A stretch of DNA of 64,000 nt, taken from NCBI RefSeq assembly GCF_052324685.1, contig NC_135223.1, positions 23,420,869-23,484,868 of the forward strand. Reading direction: 5' to 3'. Source of the stretch: Brachyhypopomus gauderio. Taxonomy: Eukaryota; Chordata; Actinopteri; Gymnotiformes; Hypopomidae. The notes under the pieces were generated by a model. That model saw nothing but the letters and a program-made list of their open reading frames with translations. It ran no database searches and was not told the DNA's origin. Within the stretch, counting starts at the first letter, position 1. The number at the start of each line of letters is the position of its first letter. This document shows, in pieces, positions 1-12,589 of the stretch. A program made the translations under genes and the position numbers.

Positions 1-413
1 TGCAGGGTGTCGCGTGCCGGGGGACGGCTCAGGTCATCAGCCCCGCCCCCAGCCCCACCCCCCTGCCCCGCCTCAGCAGCCCGGGTGCCGAGCGGCTGGC
101 CAAAGCCAAAGACTTCCTGCAGACAGAGCTCTCCCCCCCTCCGCAGCAGCAGGTGGCGCTCTCGGGCTCCTGCGCCGTGTCGCCCACCCCCGCGCTCTAC
201 CCCTCCCACCCCCGCCAGTACCTGGACAAGCACGCGGCCTACTCCCTCACGGGCTACGCGCTGGAGCACCTCTATGAGGCAGACAGCTTCAGGGGATACT
301 CGCTGGGGTGCGCAGGCTCCTCCCACTACGACATGGCCTCCCACCTGCGCATGCAGGCTGAACAGCCCCCCAGTCATAAAGGAACCTCTGTCATCATCTC
401 TAATGGCAGCTGA
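1..413 (+). CDS. sim1: C-terminal coding exon of a probable single-minded 1 (SIM1) bHLH-PAS transcription factor, 5' part outside the window
   Basis: An open frame runs from the window edge (codons in the frame of position 3) to a TGA at 411-413, giving about 136 residues. The sequence is rich in Pro, Ser and Ala at first. It then has a Tyr/His-rich block ([20 protein letters not shown], residues about 72-91 of the fragment) and a terminus ending [11 protein letters not shown]. This block and terminus match my recollection of the SIM1 C-terminal region, which follows the bHLH and PAS domains of this nuclear transcription factor of neuroendocrine hypothalamus development. The codons are strongly GC-biased compared with the AT-rich flank, as expected for a real exon. 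The bHLH and PAS domains lie upstream of the window, so the family call rests on the tail only. The CAG at 3-5 could be a codon or the end of an acceptor site. A SIM2 or other PAS-protein tail is the main alternative. Confidence 0.6.
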   Translation, partial: QGVACRGTAQVISPAPSPTPLPRLSSPGAERLAKAKDFLQTELSPPPQQQVALSGSCAVSPTPALYPSHPRQYLDKHAAYSLTGYALEHLYEADSFRGYSLGCAGSSHYDMASHLRMQAEQPPSHKGTSVIISNGS

Positions 414-948
414 CGCTTAACAACACACTCGCCAAGACTGGGGTCACCTCGACCGGCTTCTCTTCCCAAAGGGACAGAACACTAACTTTTGTTTGCTTTG
501 TCCGTTTTGAGATCTTTTATGTTACTATTTGCATTGACTCTAGGTTTCAGCGTTAAGGAGACTTCGTTAAAAAGGTTTCATTCATTAAAAAGACAGATGG
601 CTCAGATGAAGGTCTAACATTTTTAAATAGTCACAATTTTACATGTGCATAACCACTATTTTGCAAGAAAAGCTGGTCTGATTGCATTTATTATGTTGTC
701 ATCAATTAGACCTCAGTTTGGAATAGAAAGGGAATGATTAAACAGTGAAGGTAAGATGACACAAATATCCTACAGAAGCAGAAGACACAACCATACTTAG
801 TTATTAAATATGAGCTGAAATGATCCCTGCAGTTCCCTTAGAACATTCACCATGTTGCTATTTTCATCTTTTCTGTACACTAATAAGGTTTGGATTGGTC
901 TAACTGTCTGAAACGATCATGGCGATTTAGATCACATTTGGTGCTTTT
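414..948. other. 3' UTR and flank of the sim1-like gene
   Basis: AT-rich sequence directly after the stop codon, with no open frame or repeat that I recognise. It probably contains 3' UTR. ATTAAA occurs near 584, but I cannot say where the transcript ends. Confidence 0.4.
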
Positions 949-1380
949 TTGAGTCCTGCGTTTGAGTGCTCCCACGTTTCTGTCTTGAGTTCTGCATTTG
1001 AGTGCTACCATGTTCTTGTCTTGAGTACTGCGTTTGAGTGCTACCATGTTCTAGTCTTGAGTTCTGCATTTGAGTGCTCCCATGTTCCTGTCTTGAGTTC
1101 TGCATTTGAGTGCTCCCATGTTCCTGTCTTGAGTTCTGCGTTTGAGTGCTACCACGTTTCTGTCTTGAGTACTGCGTTTGAGTGCTACCATGTTCTTGTC
1201 TTGAGTTCTGCATTTGAGTGCTCCCATGTTCTTGTCTTGAGTTCTGCATTTGAGTGCTACCACGTTCCTGTCTTGAGTTCTGCGTTTGAGTGCTACCATG
1301 TTCTTGTCTTGAGTTCTGCGTTTGAGTGCTACCATGTTCCTGTCTTGAGATCTGCGTTTGAGTGCCACCACGTTCCTGTC
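949..1380. repeat. 36-bp minisatellite, 12 copies
   Basis: Exactly 432 bp, twelve units of 36 bp. Each unit starts TTGAG, contains TTTGAGTGCT, and ends GTC, with a few percent divergence between copies. Because 36 is a multiple of three and the unit has no stop in several frames, both strands show long repetitive open frames. These are artefacts of the repeat, not genes. Confidence 0.95.
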
Positions 1381-3419
1381 TTTGTATCCTGTCCACTCAT
1401 CATGTGTCCTGTCCAGTCAACCTGCTGGAGAAATGCAAAACATGTATCAGCATCTTAAACTCAAGTTACTTTCCACATATGAAACAAAAATGAAAATGAA
1501 AATGAAGTTTTTACTGAAATTTTTACAAGTATGTGTGATGTGTAATAACAACCAGGCACTGTTAATAGACCAAGCAGAAACTGATCATACAATAATTCAT
1601 TGTTTTATGATGATGGTGTCCATCTATGAGTTGGAAAGCTGGGATTATTTCATTGATACTACTCAAAATGACAGATGAGTCAGATTCTAGTCCAAGGGAT
1701 TTGGCCACTTAGGTTTAAGTTTCTAAATATTCCCTGGCATGTTAAACATTTGACTATATGGAGATAACTTTCAATTAGCCTCTTTGTCATGTAGCAGTGA
1801 AGGTTCTTCACACGTGCTCTGCTGTCTTACCACAGAGCGTAACTCACTCTCTGGAGGTCCAGCACTAAAGCTCACAGGGCTCACACCTTCAGTCATCTGA
1901 CCATCATCACACAACCAGGATTATGCAATTGTAATGACATCTGTTTTAATGTCAAACACACAGCATGGTGGAAGGAGTGATCGACACCCTCATGGTTTTC
2001 AGTTAGTCGGGGCGTGATTGCATGTTGTAGCCGGGTCGCTCCGATGACTCACTGTGGTGCAGTGGAAGTGGGAGGAAGGGGAGGAAGAGGGGGCGTGGCA
2101 GTGGGCGTGGCAGTAGGGATTCTGCTGTGCAGTGTGCTGGGGGGGGGCTGGAAGGGGAGTGGGGAGAGGGGAGGGGTTGGTGAGATGGGAGGGGTTTATC
2201 TGTGCATCTGCACTGCAGGTCTCTTATTACCACAGCGCTGGGGGCTGGAGTCACGCTTGCTTTGAGCAGCACTTGTTTTCTTCGTCTGTTCTTTCTTTTT
2301 TTCCCCCCGGAACATTGATAAAAATCGTTCTTTACATTTATTTATGATGTAAATACGCTTAGATATGTTTTGATGCACAAGTGGCAAATGTATTTATTAT
2401 GTGAATGGAAAAAAGTGGTTTTCATTTTGGTTTTAAATATAGTTCCAATCAAATCAGCTTGTCTTCTTTTGTTTATATTTCATGCTTTAAATTAGCCTTA
2501 TGTAGGTCATTATTTCCAAATGAACACTGATAATTGGACATACTGGTAATAATAATACATGCAATCATAGCTCATTGGGTGAAACATTTTCTTTATAAAT
2601 TCTAAGATTTTGAAAGATCACTTGTTTTATAGACATTTAAGTTTTTATGCAGTTCATATATTTAGTGATGTTTTATGTATATATAACACTGTGGCTGTCT
2701 TTATTTAAATGCGATAAAATACATCATTCGTTTAACCACTCTGCAAACATCTTAGAACTCAATTACATATTATAAAAATAATGTAAAATGTATAAAAATA
2801 ATAATGTTATCACTTATAGTCACATAACCTTAAAATTTTATATGCACAGTATTTGCAATTTTTTGCTACACGTATTTGCAAGTTAATTTAATTGTTGGTA
2901 AATGATAAATGCAGGAGATACTTTGCACTTAATAATAAATTATAGCGATCTCAGTATACTATTATTTAGTGCAACAATTGTATATAATCTTAAATAATAT
3001 CTTAAGATAAAAAACAATTCTAAGCAAACTTTAGAAAATGACAGCAGTAGTTAGAAAGACCAATATGTTTATAAAAGATTCATACAGGACTATAAAATAT
3101 TTTTATCTAATTTGCATTATGGATTTATAAGTGCCACTGCAGATGTTGAACTTTATACATTTCTGACACTAGAGAATCCTCCTTGCTCAAATGTGTGTGA
3201 GTGAAATGAAACCTGGGGATCCACCGCAGTTAAACTGGAGAAACGAATGTGAGTGAACATTTTTTGTCTATTTGTCTTCATTCACAAAAGCGTTTGACTG
3301 TATTTTCAATTATTTGAGCAAGTAGAAACAAATTTGTTCCATAATGAATTTGGGGAAAGGTTTATTTATTTACTGGATCCTGGTGTCTGTCTTGTATGTA
3401 AACACTGGAGTCTGTCTCT
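1381..3419. other. AT-rich intergenic DNA
   Basis: No supported gene. A purine-rich, G-rich stretch lies at about 2,060-2,200. The rest is strongly AT-rich, with scattered ATTA/TAAT words and no recognisable element. Confidence 0.5.
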
Positions 3420-3427
3420 GCACTTAG

Positions 3428-3574
3428 CACGGACGTAATTTTGGGGGGGACATGTCCCCCCCACTTTTTCAAAAGCTCGTTTTGGTCCCCCCTAGTTTTT
3501 ACGGTTAAAACCAAATATTTAAATAGCGACGAATCCATGTCCCCCCCACTTTTGAAATCAAAATTACGTCCATG
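3428..3574. mobile_element. hAT-type MITE, 147 bp, with 8-bp target-site duplication
   Basis: The flanks carry an identical 8-bp direct repeat GCACTTAG at 3,420-3,427 and 3,575-3,582, the target-site length of hAT transposons. The ends are inverted repeats of about 16 bp: the left end begins CACGGACGTAATTTTG and the right end is its near-complement. G and C runs lie just inside each end. There is no coding capacity, so it must have been moved by a transposase from elsewhere. A diverged, truncated relative lies at about 32,123-32,211. Confidence 0.85.
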
Positions 3575-3582
3575 GCACTTAG

Positions 3583-5279
3583 AGACGGAGAGAACCATTT
3601 TTCTGTTGTCAGCATTCCACCCTTATTCCTGCAGCGAAAATAGATTCTTAGAATAAAAAGAAAACACATCCAACCTAAAACAACACTACCTCCCACTCCA
3701 TTGCTCCTGGAAATGATATAGTGTGTTTGCTCTAATCATTTTTCAGCAAACAATTGAAAAGTTTCTCAACCATCCATTTCAGCTGCGAGCCCAGCCGATG
3801 TCCCCTGGTTATGTGTGGCTGCTTTTCCAAATAAAGGAGCAGATGAAAATCGATACAGAAGAATCTCCAATTAGGCTCGACTAAACTGGGGATCGGGGGG
3901 TCAACAAAGGCGGCTGTTTTTGTCTCGTGTCTGCTGATAGATGTTTATTGTTTGCAGTAGTGATTTTTTGCCCACCCCTATGACATGAATCCGAACTCCT
4001 CCTGAACACCCATTACGAGGCTATTTTCGAGGGAGAAGCCCTCCAGAACTCGTGGAACGGTGGTTGGTGATCCGACGCGACCAGCTGTTTGTGCCGCTCG
4101 TCGTGTGCCGTGTGAGAAGAGGTCTACGTAACAAGTGTCGTCTTGACAGATGTGTTGCCAAGCAACTGCGACTAACAGACAGCATTAACACACACCTCTG
4201 ACCCGTCTCCTCTCACAGCTGGGGCAGTCGGCCGCTGTCTGGTGTCCTACTTTATACTCCCACCCACCTTCAACATGCCTTACAGGTACAACCAGTTTAA
4301 ATAAAGACTGACAAAAAAATTATTCACTATTTGTCTTGATATAATTTTGTTATTTTATCAATCTACTGGTCATATTATTGCATGCATTTGTAGACATGGT
4401 GCTTCGGGTTTGTGTGAAAGAATGTAAGTGGCGTGTTTATATAGATAAAGCACATTTATTCTGCTGCAGAGAGAAATGCAGCCATGTTGAACCCGTTCTC
4501 TAAAAGCTCCTGTAGCAAAAAATGCTTCACTTACCGGGACTCTAACTCAACAGCCTCTTTCTTCATTAGACAGCATGACCTTACAATAATGAAGCTGGAT
4601 TAATGATCCAACATGTAATCAGTCTCAGGTCTTTAGTCTGGTCTGCAGAATCTGTGTTTAAAATTTAGGATCTCATGTTATTATCCATTGCATTTCAAAG
4701 TCTTGAAGTGACCATGAGTAGAAGAGAAATTCTCATTTTTAAAGGTTTCCACAGCGCCACATGTGTCAGTAATATTGTAATGCCCAGAGCAGGGCTGGGT
4801 AGGACCGAACTGATAGGATTCGTGTGGACCAGCACCGTTGTGGAACTGGGTTGGGGAACAGGGTTGGGGAACAGGGTTGGGGAACTGGGTTGGGGAACAG
4901 GGTTGGGGAACAGCACCAAATGTTATTTTTTTTGTGTCGGCCTTGAGTGTTTGTTGGCTCTTGGCTACAACAAAGATGTGATTTCTCTTGACAAGTCTTG
5001 CACCATATGTACTAGAATTTATTCCCATAGAATTGGAAATTTGTGTCTGGACCCACGCCAGGAACACTATAATAATAGTATCCATGTTGGACTGTTAGCT
5101 TTGGCCAGTGGCATTTGGTGATTTTTTAAAAAGGAGCTGAACACAGTTTTAATGTTTTGTTTATTTTATTTATTTATTTTATTATTATTATAAAAAAATA
5201 AAAAAAAACTATTCAATTTTTTTTTGTGTGTGACAAACACAGCATCTCTCGACCACCTGAAGTGGTAAGGCTCTGTCTG
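3583..5279. other. Intergenic DNA, no gene seen
   Basis: No supported gene. Positions 4,842-4,913 hold about five copies of a 14-bp repeat (GGGTTGGGGAACAG and variants), which explains the open frames on both strands here. An A/T homopolymer-rich stretch covers 5,155-5,225. Confidence 0.5.
4842..4913. repeat. 14-bp G-rich minisatellite
   Basis: About five tandem copies of GGGTTGGGGAACAG with T/A variants. The clustered G runs on the plus strand could form G-quadruplexes. Confidence 0.85.
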
Positions 5280-5560
5280 CTTTAGCTGGGCCGCCTCCCC
5301 CGTTCTCCTGCCCTCTGCCCTCCTCCAGACACGCTGACTGGATGAAGCAGGTGATTGGGATCTCGGAAAAGCGAGGCGGTGGAGGAAATGGCTGCAGTGG
5401 TGCCCGGTTCCCAGCCCACGCCGGCGGGCGAGGCAGCAGTGCGGATCGGCCGGGCGTTCGGGCTCTCGGCACTGGGCTTCGAGACCCGTCCCGCTCTCAC
5501 TCTCTCTCACGGAGTGCTCGAATCTCTCTCGGAGCTCAGCCAGCCATGACACGAGCCTGC
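5280..5560. other. Isolated GC- and CpG-rich block
   Basis: About 280 bp with many CpG dinucleotides (GCCGGCGGGCG, CGGATCGGCCGGGCG) in otherwise AT-rich DNA. Open frames of 60-130 residues exist on both strands, but none resembles a protein I know. It could be a CpG-island promoter, a first exon of an unannotated transcript, or a conserved element. Confidence 0.4.
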
Positions 5561-6739
5561 AATCATTCACAGAGGCGCTTTAATGGGGAACCCTCTGCAG
5601 TGTCTCACATGGGCCAGGTCAGAGGGTTATCTTCCGTAGTATATCCCAGTTTCCCTTCTGTCTCATAAGTAATCAGGGAGTGAAACATGACTGAGGGATT
5701 GTTTCTGCTTTTTTTCCACATTCAGTAAATAGATATAGGTTTAATGATGAGATGTCATGATGCATGTAAAAAGAAAATGCATGAATTTGAGGGTGAAGGA
5801 AACAGCACAAAGAGTTCTGTGCTCAGATCTGAACACAAGGCCTCATCTCCCTGTCTGTCAGGTGAAGTCCAGGAGTGGAAACATGATGGCCTGTCACAGT
5901 TGCCAAAAAAGCCCAGAGTGGTAAAACAGAAGGTGCACATTTCTGTGCTGTCACCCCCAAAGAAAGACAAGAAGGCGCAAATGTAGAAAGACTAATCCCT
6001 CACTGTTTACTGCCAGGCTTAGGAACATACCAGGAACATACCCTGCTCCGAAACCAGAGAACCTCGTTGTAGCTCAGCTAGACAGGTGAGTTCCTGCTGT
6101 TCTTTTTTTCAAAATGTTTATATGTGCATGTAGATGCATTTTGCATGTATGTGTGTTGTGTGTGTGTGAAGGAATGTGTGTGCATTGTATGTTTGTCCGA
6201 GAAGCCAGTATTTGATTACCTATACTGCCAGTCTATTACACACACTGCCCTGTGTGCATACACACATAGTCAATTCTATATAAAGCCCAACATATACGAT
6301 AGTGATATGTTGTAATGGACTGCTGACAGGGATAATGCAAGAGGTGTGTCACAGACGGAACAGTTCTTTAATACCGACAGACAGATGAGCTCAAAAACAC
6401 CCACGCAGTGAGTAGCGCATTAGAGATCAGTGTGTGCTCTATATCCGAGCCACGGCACTCCAACCACTTACAGATGATTTCAGTGGAGTGTCCCTCACCA
6501 CTCACCTCATCATCTCTATGATTCTATTGTGTCTCGGCTCATGGGGAGAACACACAGAAGGAATCCGCTGTCCTGTCTCACCTTGCTGCTGCCACCCTGG
6601 TACCTCGTTTTCTCCAAAAACAACATATTGGAACTCCTGAGAAAGGACCACCCTGATCAAGTCTTCACGTCTAGCAGCAGGACTACAGCGCGCTTGGCTC
6701 ATGCATACCTTTGTGTGTGTGTGAGTGTGTCTATGCATG

Positions 6740-6741
<2 letters not shown>

Positions 6742-6773
<32 letters not shown>
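6742..6773. repeat. (TG)n microsatellite
   Basis: About 16 perfect TG dinucleotides. Confidence 0.9.
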
Positions 6774-6774
<1 letters not shown>

Positions 6775-8482
6775 CTGACTTAAATGCTCTTTTTACAGTC
6801 CCATTAATCCCTCTGTTCACAATTTCACGCTCGATTTCTGAACAGCTTGTGCCTGGGTGTTATTTTCACAACCTTTCCTCCCTAATGCTGGCTGATCCTG
6901 AAATGGAACACCTTCCTTCTTTTAGTGCGATGTGTGTGTCGCTATGTTTTCTCAAGGCAGAGACGTCTCATCTCTCTCCGCCTCTCTCAGTCATCACATC
7001 AAAGCCCAGCTTACGGCTGGGAGCCCAGACAAAGCCTGCTCATCCGCTGCTTTGCTTTGTGAGCCTTCATGGATGAGGGAGGCATGATGTTATTCATAAA
7101 ACAGGGGAAATGCAATAAATATATACCAGTCCTAGAACACCACTTGGGTGAATCCGATACAAACCATGAATCAATTATATCTACTCATGCTGATTTCTAC
7201 CCAAAAGACAGTAATACAAAATTCTTTTAAAAATACATAGTCCATAAAGACCTTCCTAAGTCAAACAAAAAAAAAGAGTAAAGAAAGCCAGTCTGTACAA
7301 CATATCAGATGGTGCTATAGTCCAGTTTATTGCCTAATTAAATCAAAGTCATAGAAGGCCTTGGCACTGGCCTTCACCATATGCACTGGGGTTTGCATAG
7401 TGTCACTACATACCAATTAATCTCTGTTGTTACAACAGGTTGATGGATGTAAAAACATCAGTTGTGACATTGATGACTCCTTAATCAACCACCGTGCTGC
7501 CGACTTTGTAAAAATATTGCTGTCAGTTTTGGCCATAGTCAGTGAGGACTGACTGCACAGCTTCTGGGGGCTGGAGAGCACGTCTTAATGATTACGACAC
7601 AGAGATGGCTTGGTCTCTGTTCATGCTTGACTTACTGCGAAGCGCCTAGGTAAGAGCCCACAGTGTAGGAGTACAACATATGTCAGGTACACTTTCTCCC
7701 CTTTGTCCAAAACAAGTGTGAAATAAAATATGCCAAAAATGGAAGGAAAACGTGGTCAGGTCAAGCCATTTTCAAAGCTCATTAAAGTTAGCACTGCAGG
7801 GTTGCACTAAGCTGACTTCAGCCTTATGGACATCATCGTGAGTGATGGCTGATATGGTAGTGCAGTTCTGTCCTTGTTTGATTGGAGGGGTCTAGAATTC
7901 ATAATGCTTTAATTAAAAGTGTATGAGCGTTTCTGATGAAGTGCCATCACCCAGTTAATATATTTCTCCAGATTCATCTTCATTCATCAGTCATCGAAGA
8001 AAAGGAAAGATGAAAAGGAAGAGGAATTACTATAGTGAAGTAATATGGCTTTGAGTGAGAGATTCTCATTAGACAGTGGCTGAATGTAAGATAGAACATT
8101 TCATTTTTGAGCAAATTTTCTATTGTTTTGGTTTCCAGAAATGTCGTAGTTGTAAATATGTTGTATGTTAAAAGTAATTAAAAAATGTAATAAGATGTCA
8201 AATCTAAGATGATTTTCTTTGCATGCTTATATTAATTCATTTAAATCTTAGCTGTAGTCCAAATGTGTTCATTTACATGTGTGAAACTCGGGCTCTGTAG
8301 TGTGTGTTCAGGGTGATGGAAAGGGTGTCCGGGCATATGTGGCCATCTGTCTGTACACACCCCACGAGGGCGTCGTAGGTGCCAGCAGTCAGAACAAACT
8401 CGGCTGGTGTAAGGAGAAAGCAGATAATGGATGACAAAAGAGAGAGGCCTTCACAGCTTGTAGGTCTGTATTCACAAAGTGA

Positions 8483-8530
8483 GTGAGAGAGAGAGACAGA
8501 AAGAGACAGAGAGGGAGGGAGAAAGAGAGG

Positions 8531-8590
<60 letters not shown>
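8483..8590. repeat. (GA)n microsatellite
   Basis: A purine-only tract with a pure GA core at about 8,535-8,584 and interrupted GA/GAAA/GGA flanks. Confidence 0.9.
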
Positions 8591-8591
<1 letters not shown>

Positions 8592-11298
8592 TGAGTTCCT
8601 CCATGTTCCCAACTGAGACAGACGCTCCTCAGTCATCATCCAGCACATGGTGCCTTATTAAAGGACGTTTGCAGCAGGCAGCAGATTGGTGCTGAGGGTA
8701 CCTGGGGGTCGTCCCTGCACTCGCCCCACTACTGCTCACCCACTACTCCCATTCTTTAACATACAAATTGCTTTTTTTGTGTTGGAGGATCTGAGATTAA
8801 TTGCACACACCATTTGGTGCTCCTTGTTCAAAGCTCTTAGTGTTTTTTTCTCTCTCCCCCTCCCCTCTCCTCGCTGTGATTATGGTTGGAGATTAGCTCT
8901 ACAGAGATTGCATCACATTAAGACCTTTTTTCATTGCTGCCACTGAGGCCTTTGTGGTTTACATTTTAACATCGACGGCAAGTGGATTTTCAACCGGGAG
9001 GCACACTTAACTTTTTTCCACTTGTCCATTAGAGACTCGAGACTCCCTGTTCACTCGGCGAATGTTCTCGTTTTCATTTCATCTGCTGATAAAAAAAGAG
9101 CTGATTGGTTCTCACCCGTCTCACCTTCCGAAACGCAACAATTACATAAAAACATCAAGCCATCAGAAAACACGTCTGCATCTCTTCATGGCTTCATTGG
9201 GTTGACTCATATTCACTGCCCAGCAGTTACTATTGCTGTAAAGATCTTATTTCTATCCAAAATAGATTTGTTTCATATACCATTTGTTTTATTTTATCCA
9301 TGACAATTCTATGTATTTTATTTTATGTATGTAGACAGTAAAGTGTAAGAAAGCCACAACTATGTTGCTGTATTTGTTTTATAGCTTTAGCTTTTGCACA
9401 GAACAAATGATCCTCTATTAAATCATTGCTGTTTACTGCTATTTTTGGAAAATACGGCAGTATCCATTTACTATATATAAATAACGAACGCATGTTGTAT
9501 AAAAGCTTTAAATGTAGCGACCATTTATGATAACCCACTGCATTATGAAGTGTTTAAAAGTGAAGCTGATGTATTTGGGTTTAAATCCTGTTCTTTTCCA
9601 ATACAGACCTTTATCTAGACTTCACATGTTAGAGGAGGTAACGTCAATATCCTTATCGGTGTCTAGGATTTCCTTATTGCTTTATCAGTAGCAACTGAAT
9701 GTGATCCTATACACACATCGACTGAACACATGGGCACATTTTTCTCCATGTTCTTTGTTCCAAGTTGTCTCTCCGCAGTTAGTTTGTTTCAGGTGTGTGT
9801 GTGGGGCAAAGTAATGGCGCGGCCTCTCGTAGAAGACAAACAGGCTTGCAGCAAGTCCATTAGGGTTCTTAGCAGAGCCCTTCCAGATGTGGGACCATCT
9901 GCTTGTCTGGCTTTGTTAGCGCTGGACGAGAAAGGTAAGACAGGGGAGGTGAGCTGCCCCACACTGAACTTGTTTACTCTAGCTGGGTCCCCACAGATAC
10001 CCTGCACACACCTTGCAACCAGCTGTGTGTACATGGGGAGATACTCACACACACACACACACTTAAAATGGGCGAATACCTTGCCTTATTGCTGAGAGGG
10101 CAGGCAGAAAGTGCCTTTATGTTCAGTACTCAACTCCCATAGCAGCTCTGGGGAAAGAATCAGCTCCAATACTGTCATGTACAACCGCTGAACTTTAACA
10201 GAAGCAATGCTTTAAACCCACTGACCAACACGTTCTAAAACATACCAGCAGTGGAATGGTCAAGACCAAGCCTGTTTAAGTGCCTGTTATTGGATGTTAA
10301 TATGTAGAGTTAGGCATTAGTGGGGGCAGGAAGTGTGTTAATGGGTTTTACGGCTTGCCCTGAGTGTGGGGGTTTATTGACTGCATAATCTAAGGTCACC
10401 AACACCACAGGGTGTTTCCACCTCCAATTTCTCTTTCTCTTCATCAGTGGCGAATGTGTGAATAAATAGCAAAAGTTGAACAAACGTAGCTCTCTGAATA
10501 AATGTGACCCTGGCGTTATGTAGGGTGAGCGCTGTCTCCAGAGACTGAAGTTTGGCAGAGTTTCACTCCATGCAGACATATGGAGCAACATTCCTGAATC
10601 CATGCTGCATATACATTATGTTTTGAACAAGTTTCTAAGACAGAATGTGCCAAAAAAACAGAGAAAGGAGCTCTAACCCACTGTGGCCTGCTGGATGCTC
10701 CTGTGATTTTTATTTCTCCTCTACGTCTTCTCTTTAGTTGTCACTGAGCACAAAGACGGGGGGCTTAGGTCAGCCGGCAGCCTGTTGCGTGACTGACCCT
10801 GTGAGCTGGGTGCACAGACGGATCGCGCTCGGGCAGATTTACGTGTGCAGTGACGGTAGAGGATCCCACCTGTGCAAACACCATCTCCCATGCTGCCACT
10901 GGTGCTGCACCTTACCATGCGAACAAGAGCAGGTAGTGTCCACAAACCAGTGTGCCTCCAGACGTCTCTTATGGAGGGCACGCTCCTAAAACATCTCCCT
11001 TGCTTTCTTTGCTTAGTAGGCCTTGGCTTCTTGGGTTCCCTGGCCTGAGGACAGTGTTATTTGCATGGGAACAGTACACTAGCAATGGTTGAGTTTATTT
11101 CCCCTTGTCAAGGAGACTTGGTGGGGAGTTTTCACTCTGACCTCCTTTCTCTATGCCACTCTATCGTTGTTTGCTGGCATTCGTTCATATATTTTTCAAA
11201 CCTTAGGTAACAAATCAAATGGTGTTCAAATACAGTGTGGTGTTCAATCATTTCACACCCTTAATTTCTGTTGGTTTCAGTACTGCAGGGCAGACTGG

Positions 11299-11850
11299 CA
11301 TGAGCACTCTCACAAGGGGACACTCTCAGTGGGAGCACTCTCACTCACTCTTAATGGGAGGACTCTCACTGCAAGCACTTTTACTGGGAGCACTCTCACT
11401 GGGAGCACTCTCACTCACTCTCACTGGGAGCACTCTCACTCACTCTTACTGGGAGAACTCTCACTGGAAGCACTTTTACTGGGACTAATCACAAGGATCA
11501 CTCTCACTGGGAGCACTCTCACTCACTCTTACTGGGAGCACTCTCACTGGGAGCAATCTTACTGGAAACACTCTCACTGGAAGCACTCTCACTGGAAGCA
11601 CTCTCACTTGAAGCACTCTTACTGGGAGCACTCTTACTGGGAGCACTCTCACTGGGAGCACTCTCACTCACTCTTACTGGGAGCACTCTCACTGGAAGCA
11701 CTCTCACCGGAAGCACTCTCACTGGGAGCACTCTTACTGGGAGCACTCTCACTGGGAGCACTCTCACTCGAAGCACTCTTACTGGGAGCACTCTCACTCG
11801 AAGCACTCTTTCTGGGAGCACTCTCACTGGGAGCACTCTCACTGCATGCA
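11299..11850. repeat. 15-bp minisatellite, over 30 copies
   Basis: About 550 bp of tandem units based on CACTCTCACTGGGAG, with GGAAG and TTACT variants and CACTCACTCT insertions. The 15-bp period keeps frame, which produces long repetitive open frames on both strands. I do not read these as genes. Confidence 0.95.
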
Positions 11851-11862
11851 CTCTCTGAGTAA

Positions 11863-12539
11863 AGTGACTTTTGTTGGGGAGGTCGAAAGGTGCTAAAAAG
11901 GTCAAAAGGGGAAACTGACCCCTCCTGTGTCTGACACGCTCCATTCTAGACAGGATGTCTGCATTGCTTAGAGGTCTGAGAAGGCAGGAGTCAAGTATCA
12001 TGAGGGTAATATTGCCTGCATACACACTCACCACTACATAGTTCAACATACTTCTCGTGACTCTCACAAAGCTCAATATAATATATATATACTATAGAGA
12101 TTACTGTGGAATCCCACACTACATGTATTTACGGTCAGGCTTGTTGTTTGTGTTTTGGTAAGTAGGTGTTTGTTATTGTTTGTAGGGTGCTGTGAGATTA
12201 TAAATACTTTAGCGTCAAGTGTACTGAACTTCTCAGGGTTCATATATGTGTAAACTATTTTAGTATTCAACATGCCTCCCTCACCACATTCTTTAGTGCA
12301 GCAGAATATGTATATATATATGCTGCTCATACCTAGAAAGATCAGTTATCCATGTGTGGAAAAAACACATAATAACATTTTCACAGCACAGTGAACCAGC
12401 TTAGATAAATGTACAATTAAGTTAGCCTGAATAGGCTTAGTTCACATTATGACTAATAAAGAACATTTATTTGATCAGCATGAAAAATTTAAAGTGTGCA
12501 TCTTACAGTGTCAATATGTGAGCTTGTTCAGTTTATTTT

Positions 12540-12589
<50 letters not shown>

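Larger units (their letters stand above)
5561..11298. other. Intergenic gene desert with microsatellites
   Basis: No supported gene. Simple repeats include (TG)n at 6,742-6,773, (GA)n at 8,483-8,590 and a short (CA)n near 10,045. The remaining sequence is unique-looking and moderately AT-rich, with only short open frames that match nothing I recognise. Confidence 0.5.

Noticed and set aside
932-1458. Long open frames on both strands over the 36-bp repeat
   Set aside because: The period is a multiple of three, so a stop-free unit gives open frames automatically; the protein is pure repeat with no splice or start context.
11089-12076. 257-aa plus-strand and 185-aa minus-strand frames
   Set aside because: Mostly the 15-bp minisatellite; the non-repetitive ends match nothing I know.
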